Below, piece after piece: positions 27,390 through 35,190 of a stretch of 64,000 bases of DNA. The stretch is from an uncultured Pelagibacteraceae bacterium. Its GTDB lineage: Bacteria > Pseudomonadota > Alphaproteobacteria > Pelagibacterales > Pelagibacteraceae. The translations under genes were made by a program, and so were the position numbers. Under the pieces are notes generated by a model. That model was given only the letters and a program-made list of their open reading frames with translations. It was not told the origin of the DNA and ran no database searches. The stretch lies in assembly GCA_902570425.1 (NCBI GenBank), contig CACFYB010000002.1:62001-126000 (forward strand), written 5' to 3'. Positions within the stretch are counted from its first letter, which is position 1; every line of letters begins with the position of its first letter.

Positions 27390-28415
27390 TTAATTTTTTT
27401 TTCTTCCCCCAAAAACTGTATTGATTATTTTAGCCGGATTAATAGAACCAATAACATTCTTATTATTATCTATTACAGCTACTGGCCTTTCTTGAGTTAG
27501 AATTTTTTCTGCAACATTTTCTATAACTTCATCTTTTAAAACTTTTAAATTCCCTAGATTATCTTTTGACGAATCCATCACATCTTCAATTAATAAAACT
27601 TTCTCCCTAGGCACTTCTTCAGTGAATTTTCTTACATATTCAGTTGCTGGATTTAATACAATATTAGCTGGGGTATCTAACTGCTCAATTAAACCATCCT
27701 TCATAATTGCAATACGGTCAGCAAGTTTTAACGCCTCATCAAAATCATGAGTAATAAACATAATTGTTTTTTGTAATTTTTCCTGAAGCCTCAAAAACTC
27801 ATCTTGCATTTCTTTTCTAATTAATGGGTCTAAGGCAGAAAAAGGTTCATCTAAAAACCATATATCAGGCTCTACCGCTAGAGATCTTGCGATACCTACT
27901 CTTTGCTGTTGTCCTCCTGATAATTCTCTTGGAAAATAATTTTCTCTTCCATCAAGTCCAACCAACTTAACCATGTCCATTGCTTTACTAATACTATTCT
28001 CAGTTTTGACACCTTTAATTTGAAGTGGAAAAGCTATATTTTCAACAACAGTTTTATGTGGAAGCAAAGCGAAACTTTGAAAAACCATTCCCATTTTATT
28101 TCTTCTAAGTTCAATGAGTTCTTTATTATTAAGTTGTAATAAATCTTGGCCTTCTATAAAAATTTTTCCACCAGTTGCATCAGTTAATCTAGAAATGCAT
28201 CTTAATAATGTTGATTTACCTGAACCAGATAAACCCATAACAACCAACATTTCTCCTTTTGAAACTTCAAATGATGCATTATTTACACCAACTATACATC
28301 CGTTATCTTGAAAAGTTCTAGCATCAACATTGCCATTAGACTCTTGGAGCATTTTTTGAGCGTTAGCTCCAAAAATTTTATAAACATTTTCACACTTGAT
28401 AACTGGTTCAGACAT
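27390..28415 (-). CDS. tmoV: TMAO/betaine ABC transporter ATP-binding protein
   Basis: A 341-aa ProV-type ATPase. Walker A is GLSGSGKST (about 61-69), the ABC signature is LSGGQQQRVGI and Walker B is IWFLDEPFSALDP, all intact. The N-terminal KCENVYKIFG and the C-terminal regulatory region with a single CBS-like segment are usual for osmolyte importers. It powers uptake through TmoW. There is no obvious Shine-Dalgarno at the ATG, but a perfect one lies 62 bases upstream beside the stop of the preceding gene. Confidence 0.9.
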   Translation of the reverse strand: MSEPVIKCENVYKIFGANAQKMLQESNGNVDARTFQDNGCIVGVNNASFEVSKGEMLVVMGLSGSGKSTLLRCISRLTDATGGKIFIEGQDLLQLNNKELIELRRNKMGMVFQSFALLPHKTVVENIAFPLQIKGVKTENSISKAMDMVKLVGLDGRENYFPRELSGGQQQRVGIARSLAVEPDIWFLDEPFSALDPLIRKEMQDEFLRLQEKLQKTIMFITHDFDEALKLADRIAIMKDGLIEQLDTPANIVLNPATEYVRKFTEEVPREKVLLIEDVMDSSKDNLGNLKVLKDEVIENVAEKILTQERPVAVIDNNKNVIGSINPAKIINTVFGGRKKN

Positions 28416-28481
28416 AAATATTTATTTAAGTTATATGAAATTAAGATAAAATTAAATCCTTAATATTAATGTTTTTCCTCC

Positions 28482-29033
28482 TTAAAAATTTTTAATGTAA
28501 TAAACCCTAGTATCAATTCCTGTGCTTAAAAAACTTAATGCCTCACCACTCACACTTATAGACTCATTAACTCCAACGTTATTTCCACTTACTGTAAAAC
28601 CCGCATAACATTTATTTTTTTCTTCATCCCACTTAACAAAAGTTTCATCAATTTTATTCCCATTAATTGTATAAATTTCGTGTGCTCTAAAATTTAAAAA
28701 ATTTGCACCCATAATTGCTCTTTGAGGAATGAGCTTTGTTGCTTTACAAACCTGTTCATATACTTCTTCTGTTAATTTATAATGATTAGTGCCATCAAAA
28801 GTTACTAATATTCCAGAAGGTAATTTAGATATTAATTCACTTAATTTTTTTTCTTCAGCAATTCTTTCTTCCTCCAATTTCATTTTTCTTACCAACTCAT
28901 CACCACCACCAAACATAATATTTAAAACAGAAAATGAAAAAAATATAACAAAGACTATTAGCACCAAACCTCCAAATTGTTTTACTGTCTCTGGCAAGTC
29001 TTTAATTTTATTTAAATAATTTTCTTTTGACAT
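28482..29033 (-). CDS. Unknown single-pass membrane protein in the tmo operon
   Basis: I do not recognise the family. An earlier frame opens at 29129, but the ATG at 29033 overlaps the MORN gene stop by one base (TAATG) and gives a 183-aa protein with one membrane helix at about 20-41 (LVLIVFVIFFSFSVLN). A charged coiled-coil-like stretch rich in E, K and R follows, then a soluble C-terminal domain with two cysteines. Topology suggests a membrane anchor with a periplasmic or cytosolic domain. It lies between tmoX and tmoV. Confidence 0.6.
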   Translation of the reverse strand: MSKENYLNKIKDLPETVKQFGGLVLIVFVIFFSFSVLNIMFGGGDELVRKMKLEEERIAEEKKLSELISKLPSGILVTFDGTNHYKLTEEVYEQVCKATKLIPQRAIMGANFLNFRAHEIYTINGNKIDETFVKWDEEKNKCYAGFTVSGNNVGVNESISVSGEALSFLSTGIDTRVYYIKNF

Positions 29034-29410
29034 TATTCTTGTAGCTTTCCATTTTTCCATGTGCCTGATTTTTGTGTTCCATCTGATGAAATAAAAGTTC
29101 CTGTTCCATTCATAAATCCTTTTGCCCATTCACCTTCATAAGTCGAGCCATCAGGAAAAGTTAGAACACCTACTCCACTCCATTCACTATTTTTAAACTC
29201 ACCTTTATAAATGTATCCGTTGGGCCAAGTTTCAACTCCTTGGCCATTTTTTTTAGTTCCTACCCATTCACCTTCATAAGTAGTTTTATCTGTATAAACC
29301 CATTTACCAAAACCATTTTCACAATTTCCTTCTTTACAACCAGTGCTTCTTGCTAATGCAACTGATGAAATGAGCAAACTTAAAATTATGCTAAGAACGT
29401 ATTTTTTCAT
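29033..29410 (-). CDS. MORN-repeat secreted protein
   Basis: A 125-aa precursor with a signal peptide (MKKYVLSIILSLLISSVALA, cleaved near residue 20) and then three MORN repeats of the Y-x-G-E-W/F...G-x-G-x-x-T pattern (YEGEWVGTKKNGQGVETW, YKGEFKNSEWSGVGVLTF, YEGEWAKGFMNGTGTF). MORN repeats often contact lipids or act as spacers. It sits between two other unknowns in the TMAO transporter operon and is coupled to the downstream gene. No enzyme function is suggested. Export to the periplasm is inferred from the signal. Confidence 0.75.
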   Translation of the reverse strand: MKKYVLSIILSLLISSVALARSTGCKEGNCENGFGKWVYTDKTTYEGEWVGTKKNGQGVETWPNGYIYKGEFKNSEWSGVGVLTFPDGSTYEGEWAKGFMNGTGTFISSDGTQKSGTWKNGKLQE

Positions 29411-29445
29411 AACAACACTTTACACAAAATTAACTAAAAAAAAAA

Positions 29446-29907
29446 TCAGACTTTTTGGTCATGTTTAATGCACGAATATATTGAAATATATTTTTCTGCA
29501 TTTTCACTTTTTAAATTTCTTGTAATTTCATGAATCAGTTCTCCTGTTTTTCTAGTTATTATGCCTGACTCTGAATAATTGTTTTCTTGATCAATTGATT
29601 TAAATAAAACTACATCTTTATTCACAATTTTTACATTTAGTTTTGCTGACTTTGAAAGAAACATTGACAATCCTTTAATTTGAAGTGTCTCTGGTTGTTT
29701 TGACTGTATTTCAAATTTATCCAAACCTTTTTCATCCAAATCTTTAGCTAAAAAAGTTTGATAATTGTATTCTGAATTTTTAATTATTTTTTTATCTAAA
29801 TTACAGACAAACTTTAGATAAATATTTTCATTAATGCTCACATCTTTTGCTAAAGTTTGATTAAAAAATAATAAACTAATGAATATACTTAAAAAATATC
29901 TAATCAT
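29446..29907 (-). CDS. Exported protein of unknown function
   Basis: A 153-aa precursor. The N-terminus MIRYFLSIFISLLFFNQTLA is a signal peptide, cleaved near residue 20. The mature protein is polar, has cysteines near residues 35 and 148, and shows no known domain. It is the first gene after the tmoX terminator, 35 bases before the MORN gene. A periplasmic or outer-membrane-associated role is plausible. Seen: signal and position. Unknown: function. Confidence 0.55.
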   Translation of the reverse strand: MIRYFLSIFISLLFFNQTLAKDVSINENIYLKFVCNLDKKIIKNSEYNYQTFLAKDLDEKGLDKFEIQSKQPETLQIKGLSMFLSKSAKLNVKIVNKDVVLFKSIDQENNYSESGIITRKTGELIHEITRNLKSENAEKYISIYSCIKHDQKV

Positions 29908-29920
29908 TAAATTTTTCCTT

Positions 29921-29956
29921 AAAAAAAATCTCCCCCAACATTGTTGGGAGAGATTT
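29921..29956 (-). terminator. Intrinsic terminator after tmoX
   Basis: A 14-base-pair stem with one mismatch and a three-base loop (29926-29956), followed on the minus strand by a run of eight T. This is a textbook rho-independent terminator between tmoX and the downstream transporter genes. It would give more tmoX transcript than tmoVW. Confidence 0.85.
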
Positions 29957-29978
29957 AAAGATTTAATAGCAATTAACC

Positions 29979-30926
29979 TTATTTAGTAAAAGCTTTCCAA
30001 ACTTTCTTGTTCTTTTTCAACCATGCTTTTGCAGCATCTTCGTGAGTCATTTTGTCAATGTCAACTAAAGCTGCCATTGCACCAATTTGACTTGTTGTGA
30101 AAGAAAGTTTTTTGAACATAGCTGCTGCTTTTGGATGAGTTTTTGGAAAATCAGCATTAACTGCTTTTTTCAAATAACCATCTGGCGAACCACATTTTCC
30201 GTCTCCACCATCTTCAGGTCTGCAACCTGCTGTATATGGAGGAAAATCAATAAATGTAAAACCAGCACCATCTGTAAAGTTAGGCGTCCAGTTAAAGATG
30301 ATTGTTCCTCTTCCTTCTTTTTCAGCTGCTGCTAACTCCGCCCAAAGTGCATCTGCACTTCCAGCAAATTTAACCCACCAAAGATCTCCTAAACCTAAAG
30401 CGTCAACCCTTTGTGGAATTAAGTCACCATGCCAAGTTTGTGGTCCTTCCAACATTCTTCCTTTTCCATCTGGAGAGTCAGGTGTTGTAAAGTTTTTAGC
30501 ACAGTCGGGATTTTTTAAAGCAGTCCAGTCTGGTAGTCCTGGGCATAATCCTTTTTCAGCAACCCAATTCGGATATCCCATATCTTCAAGTGTTCTCGCT
30601 TCATGGTCACCCCAATCAAGCAATCCACCTTTATCCAATGCAGTTGTGAAAGATTTACCAAAAGCAGACTCCCACACTTCGTGTGATAAAGTTACGTCGC
30701 CAATTCTAATCGACTCGTACACTGCTTGTGAGTCAGCGTTTACATATTTAACATTATTTCCCATGTCTTCCATGATACCACCAATAACGTAAGCCATTAC
30801 AATTTGGCTTGACCAGTTATGTGTTGGGATCACAATGGGCTTTTTACTATCTGCTGCATTTGATATTCCAGTAAAACTCACCGCTGAAATTATCATTGCA
30901 GATACTAATGATATTATTTTTCGCAT
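29979..30926 (-). CDS. tmoX: TMAO-binding periplasmic protein of an ABC transporter
   Basis: A 315-aa ProX/OpuAC-type solute-binding protein. The signal peptide runs to about residue 24 (ISNAA-DSK), and the mature N-terminus HNWSSQIVMAYVIGGIMEDM is typical of quaternary-amine binders. Several tryptophans (LGDLWWVKF, DALWAEL) could form the aromatic cage for a methylated amine. A strong GGGGA-type ribosome site precedes it, and a terminator follows, so high expression is expected. It is divergent from tdm over 99 bases. It may also bind betaine or choline. Confidence 0.88.
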   Translation of the reverse strand: MRKIISLVSAMIISAVSFTGISNAADSKKPIVIPTHNWSSQIVMAYVIGGIMEDMGNNVKYVNADSQAVYESIRIGDVTLSHEVWESAFGKSFTTALDKGGLLDWGDHEARTLEDMGYPNWVAEKGLCPGLPDWTALKNPDCAKNFTTPDSPDGKGRMLEGPQTWHGDLIPQRVDALGLGDLWWVKFAGSADALWAELAAAEKEGRGTIIFNWTPNFTDGAGFTFIDFPPYTAGCRPEDGGDGKCGSPDGYLKKAVNADFPKTHPKAAAMFKKLSFTTSQIGAMAALVDIDKMTHEDAAKAWLKKNKKVWKAFTK

Positions 30927-31025
30927 TTATTCCCCTTTCTTAATATTAAGTATGAATAGTATGTGCTTAAGTAAAATGATAGTCAACTACTAGATATTTA
31001 TATAATATAATAATAGATTATAAAA
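30927..31025. promoter_or_regulatory. Divergent tmoX-tdm control region with a palindrome
   Basis: The 99-base gap is very AT-rich. It holds a perfect palindrome CTTAATATTAAG at 30939-30950, between the tmoX Shine-Dalgarno and the promoter zone, and a TATAATATAATAAT stretch before tdm that could supply a -10. The palindrome may be a repressor site; the MarR-like gene after tdm is a candidate binder. Unproven. Confidence 0.35.
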
Positions 31026-33365
31026 ATGTCGCAAACTACATTAGATATCAAAGAACCAGGATTAAATGTCCTACCACCTGGAGTTGAAAGACACATTGTA
31101 AATGCAGGTGGACTGACTGGTTTGCAAGTTTTTCCAGATGATGAAATAGAAATTATTAACAATGAGGGAAATCAAATTTGTGAAATAGTTTGTTTTGATA
31201 AAGACGGAAAATCTGAACTTGGAATTTTAAATCAAAAAGAAAATAGTAAAAAAAGTTTTATTAAAGAAATACTAAATAGAAAAGATGAGAGTTCTTTAGT
31301 CACAAATCTCCAATTAAAGAAAAGAAATTTAGACATAAATAAATCTAAATCATCTATTCTTTTTGATGACAAAACACCAAGTGGAGAAAAAATAAAAATT
31401 AAATCAAAAGATAAATGCTACGTAATTTTTTCAGCTCCGCAAAATGATATGTTGGTTAGTGAACAAAATCCTTCAAGCGATTTAACAATATTTATAAAAA
31501 GAGCAAAAATTGTTAATGATAAAGAGTTATCGATTATACCCGATCCGGTTTATGAACCTAATTACGAAAAGAATATTGATAGAGAAACTGCAATTTCTTT
31601 TCAAGTAAAAGAAGGTGATTATATTCAAGTTATAAGTCCAGCAGGAAGACAATGTTCGGATTTTGTGGCATTTGATACAAGAAAGCTTGATAAAAAAATA
31701 GAGAAAGGTCTTGATTGGCAAACAACAAGAACTTTTATGGGTAATACTTTCCCAGGACCAGGATTGTACTCAAAATTTTATGACACTGATCATGAGCCAT
31801 TAGTAGAAGTTATTAGAGATACTGTTGGCAAACATGATACTTTTAACTTAGCTTGTACTTCAAAATATTACGAAGATGCAGGTTACTTTGGTCATCCAAA
31901 TTGTTCTGAAAATCTTAACAAATCAATGGAAAAATATGGTGTCCAAAAACAAAAAGGGTGGCAAGCAATTAATTTATTTTTTAATACTTCTTCTACAGGC
32001 TTAAATTCTGTTATTTCAGATGAATCATTTGCAAGACCTGGTGATTATGTGATGTTTAGAGCATTAAAAGATTTGACCATTGGAACTACCGCATGTCCAA
32101 GTGATATTGATGCATGTAATTCATGGAATCCAACTGATATTTTTGTTAGAACCTATGACAAGAAAAAAGAATTTTCAAAATCTTTTGCTTTTAGAATGAA
32201 AACAGACTCTGAAAAAAAACTTACAAGAAATTCTGGTTTTTATGAAAGAACATCAAAATTAACTAGAAACTTTATTGATGCAAGAGGATTTTGGTTACCC
32301 AACGATTATACCAAACATGGTGTAGTAGAGGAATATAATGCGTGCAGGGAAAAAGCTGTCTTAATCGATTTATCTTCTTTAAGAAAATTTGAAATTATTG
32401 GACCAGATGCTGAAGAATTAATGAATTACACGTTAACAAGAAACATTAAAAAACTTTCTGTTGGTCAAGTAGTTTATTCTGCTATGTGTTATGAAAATGG
32501 AATGATGTTTGATGATGGAACATTATTAAGGTTAAGTGAAACTGGCTTTAGATGGATTTGTGGAGATGAATATGCTGGTGAATGGTTAAAAGAAGTAGCT
32601 AAGAAAAAAAACTTTAAGGTAAATGTAAAAAACTCTACAGATCAAATTAGCAATGTTTCTATTCAAGGGCCTAAAAGTAGAGAAATTTTGAAAAAATTGA
32701 TTTTTACTCCTCCTACCCAACCATCTATAGATGAATTAGAATGGTTTAGGTTTACGATTTGTAGAGTTGAAGAGCTTCAAGGTATTCCACTAATTGTTTC
32801 AAGAACAGGTTATACTGGTGAACTTGGTTACGAAGTCTGGTGTCATCCAAAACATGCCACCGAGGTATGGGATAAACTTATGGAAGCTGGAAAAGATCAC
32901 GGTTTAATCCCTGCAGGATTTGCTGCTTTAGATAAATTGAGAATTGAGGCAGGTTTAATTTTATTTGGTAATGAATTTGATGGTCAACAAGATCCATTTG
33001 AAGCTGGGATTGGTTTTGCGGTTCCACTAAAAACGAAAGAAGAGGATTTTATAGGAAAAGAAGTTTTAAAAGAAAGAAAAGCTAATCCACAAAAAAAACT
33101 TGTAGGTTTGGAGTTAATTGGAAAAGAACATGCGGGTCATGGTGATTGTGTTCATGTTGGAAGATCGCAGATCGGAGTAGTTACAAGTGGCTGTTTATCA
33201 ACAACTCTTAATAAAAATATAGCACTCTGCAGAATAGATGCTCAATATTCTGAGCCAGGAACTGAAGTTGAAGTTGGGAAAATAGACGGCCATCAAAAAA
33301 GAATTACTGCTAAGGTTGTGCCATTCCCACACTTCGATCCAAAAAAGACTAGAGTTAGATCTTAA
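31026..33365 (+). CDS. tdm: Trimethylamine N-oxide demethylase
   Basis: A 779-aa two-part protein: a DUF1989-type N-terminal part (strongest about 185-375) and a GcvT-like C-terminal part (about 405-770). The N-terminal part holds cysteines usable as metal ligands: C210 (RQCSDF), C277, C293 (HPNCSEN), C357 and C364. The C-terminal part has EIIGPDAEELMNYTLTR and SRTGYTGELGYEVW for folate binding. This architecture and length match characterised Tdm, which splits TMAO to dimethylamine and formaldehyde. It sits between tmoX and a small regulator gene, overlapping the latter by one base. Confidence 0.92.
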   Translation: MSQTTLDIKEPGLNVLPPGVERHIVNAGGLTGLQVFPDDEIEIINNEGNQICEIVCFDKDGKSELGILNQKENSKKSFIKEILNRKDESSLVTNLQLKKRNLDINKSKSSILFDDKTPSGEKIKIKSKDKCYVIFSAPQNDMLVSEQNPSSDLTIFIKRAKIVNDKELSIIPDPVYEPNYEKNIDRETAISFQVKEGDYIQVISPAGRQCSDFVAFDTRKLDKKIEKGLDWQTTRTFMGNTFPGPGLYSKFYDTDHEPLVEVIRDTVGKHDTFNLACTSKYYEDAGYFGHPNCSENLNKSMEKYGVQKQKGWQAINLFFNTSSTGLNSVISDESFARPGDYVMFRALKDLTIGTTACPSDIDACNSWNPTDIFVRTYDKKKEFSKSFAFRMKTDSEKKLTRNSGFYERTSKLTRNFIDARGFWLPNDYTKHGVVEEYNACREKAVLIDLSSLRKFEIIGPDAEELMNYTLTRNIKKLSVGQVVYSAMCYENGMMFDDGTLLRLSETGFRWICGDEYAGEWLKEVAKKKNFKVNVKNSTDQISNVSIQGPKSREILKKLIFTPPTQPSIDELEWFRFTICRVEELQGIPLIVSRTGYTGELGYEVWCHPKHATEVWDKLMEAGKDHGLIPAGFAALDKLRIEAGLILFGNEFDGQQDPFEAGIGFAVPLKTKEEDFIGKEVLKERKANPQKKLVGLELIGKEHAGHGDCVHVGRSQIGVVTSGCLSTTLNKNIALCRIDAQYSEPGTEVEVGKIDGHQKRITAKVVPFPHFDPKKTRVRS

Positions 33366-33715
33366 TGACAAAAACAGCTAAAGATTTATTAGAATTCTGG
33401 GAAGATCAAATGAAACTTTCTCATACATCCTCTAATTACTTTTTTAGAAAATCTCCTTCCCATTATCACATGATGCTTCTAGTTATGCATGCTTATAAAT
33501 ACAAAGAAAATCTCACTGTAGAAGAATTGAAGACTAAATTATTTAAAACCTCTCGTCCAAAATCTGCATTAATGATAAATGAGGCTTGTGAAAAAGGCTT
33601 CTTCTTTCTTGAAAAAACATCTGGTGACCAAAGAAAAAAACACATTAAACCAAGCGAGTCATTTATTAAAGAATTCAATCAATATCTAGAAACGTTAAAA
33701 CATCTTAGTTTTTAA
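33365..33715 (+). CDS. Small putative winged-helix regulator (MarR-like)
   Basis: A 116-aa protein that overlaps tdm by one base (TAATG), so it is translated with it. The helical N-terminus (KDLLEFWEDQMKLSHTSS), the middle NLTVEELKTKLFKTSRPKS, which fits a recognition-helix region, and the following wing KKHIKPSESF resemble the winged helix of MarR-type regulators, though the usual N-terminal dimer helices are short. Local control of tdm and tmoX is a natural guess. The fold call is from pattern only and is moderate. Confidence 0.55.
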   Translation: MTKTAKDLLEFWEDQMKLSHTSSNYFFRKSPSHYHMMLLVMHAYKYKENLTVEELKTKLFKTSRPKSALMINEACEKGFFFLEKTSGDQRKKHIKPSESFIKEFNQYLETLKHLSF

Positions 33716-33796
33716 TTATCATAAAACTATTACTTATAATTTATATATATATAAAAAATTATATATTTACGCCGCACGAAAAATAAAGATGTAAGC

Positions 33797-35122
33797 ATGT
33801 CATTACCGACAAAAGCAAAAGTAGTTATCATCGGTGGAGGTATCCACGGACTTAGCACAGCTTGGAAATTATCAGAAACATATAAAAACCCTGGTGACAT
33901 TGTAGTTCTAGAAAAAAAGGATACAGCGGCTGGTGCAAGCGGTATAGCTTGTGGAGTTGTAAGAAATAATTATTTTCAACCAGCAATGAGAGAACTAATG
34001 GCTCACTCTGTATCAGTTTGGGAAAGTGATCCTAAAGCATTTAAATATAATCCAGTTGGATATTTACAGATATCCCCTGAAGTAATGCATGAGGATGTTG
34101 CTAGTATTTATCAGCAGCAAAAAGCAATTGGGTATGAGTCTACATTTATTGAAGGTGAAAAAGATTGTGTGAAATACATGAAGGATATTTTTGATGATTG
34201 GCAAGCACAAGGTATCACATCAATTCTTCATGAAAAAAAAGGTGGTTATGCCTTTAATAAAGATTCAATTAAAGCTCTTGAAAAAAAATCTACCTCAAAT
34301 GGCGTTCAAGTGATGAAGGGTGTGAAAGTAACAGGATTTAAAAGAGGAAGTAACAGCAAAGCGGTAACAGGTGTAGAGACAGATAAAGGAACAATTGATT
34401 GTGAACAAGTTGTTATTGGTGCAGGACCTTGGGCTAGAGATTTTTGGAATATGTTAGAACTACCAAAAACTGCTAAGATCAAAAGTAAAGATGGAAAAAT
34501 GCATGTTACAGATATGTGGACTTATTGGATGCTTCAAGAGGGTGTAATCGGAGTAGAACCTGATTTTTTAAAAACAAATGATGGTAAACAACCGCCTGTG
34601 GTTCATGTTGACTCAACTTCACCATTATACTCAGATAAAACAAAAAAATTAATCACAGATAAAATATGGGGAATTTATTATAAGCCTGATATAGATGGAT
34701 TAGGCGTTCAGGGCGGAACGTCTCCATACATCGTTAAAAAACATTTTGATAAAGTAAATGTTGATCCTTATGGAATAGATTCACCAGAATACCAAACGAC
34801 TGACGCATTTAGCGAAATGTGGTGCTCTGCATTAGCGCATTGTCAAAAAAGATTTGAAGGAAAATCTGATTTATATAGAAAAGGTCCTTCAGGAGGTCTT
34901 GGTTGCATGACCCCAGACTCTTTTCCAATTTTTGATAGATTTTTTGAAAACGTATATATGATTGCTGATGCTAATCATGGATATAAAATGATTGGTGTTG
35001 GTGAACTAGTAGCAAAAGAAATTCTTGGCACTGAAAGTGATTTATTAAAGCCGTTTAGATTCAACCGTTACGAGAAGGGAGAACTTCACCCTACTTCGAA
35101 CAGTCCTTTTCCTTGGAGTTAA
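33797..35122 (+). CDS. FAD-dependent amine oxidoreductase (DAO/SoxB-like)
   Basis: A 441-aa flavoprotein with GGGIHGLSTAWKL (about 13-25), the dinucleotide motif of the D-amino-acid oxidase/sarcosine oxidase fold, then LEKKDTAAGASGIACGVVRN (about 38-57). The C-terminal GPSGGLGCMTPDSFPIFDR is the second FAD contact. It lacks SoxD, SoxA or SoxG partners nearby. It is distinct from SoxB at 15582. Its neighbours, a GS-like ligase and glutamate-synthase-like subunits, suggest oxidation of an N-methylated or gamma-glutamyl amine. Specific substrate unknown. Confidence 0.75.
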   Translation: MSLPTKAKVVIIGGGIHGLSTAWKLSETYKNPGDIVVLEKKDTAAGASGIACGVVRNNYFQPAMRELMAHSVSVWESDPKAFKYNPVGYLQISPEVMHEDVASIYQQQKAIGYESTFIEGEKDCVKYMKDIFDDWQAQGITSILHEKKGGYAFNKDSIKALEKKSTSNGVQVMKGVKVTGFKRGSNSKAVTGVETDKGTIDCEQVVIGAGPWARDFWNMLELPKTAKIKSKDGKMHVTDMWTYWMLQEGVIGVEPDFLKTNDGKQPPVVHVDSTSPLYSDKTKKLITDKIWGIYYKPDIDGLGVQGGTSPYIVKKHFDKVNVDPYGIDSPEYQTTDAFSEMWCSALAHCQKRFEGKSDLYRKGPSGGLGCMTPDSFPIFDRFFENVYMIADANHGYKMIGVGELVAKEILGTESDLLKPFRFNRYEKGELHPTSNSPFPWS

Positions 35123-35190
35123 ACTTCAAGCCTAGACACTAATAAATTTTTCAGCTACGCTTGAGTAAATATTAATTCATTGAGGGGAAA

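Noticed and set aside
27383-27412. Upstream TTG start for tmoW.
   Set aside because: It falls inside tmoV and needs a TTG; the ATG at 27382 follows the tmoV stop and keeps the full permease.
28441-28470. Nine-codon ATT-start frame after the perfect Shine-Dalgarno.
   Set aside because: ATT starts are rare and the peptide is tiny, so I list the site as a finding but do not annotate a gene.
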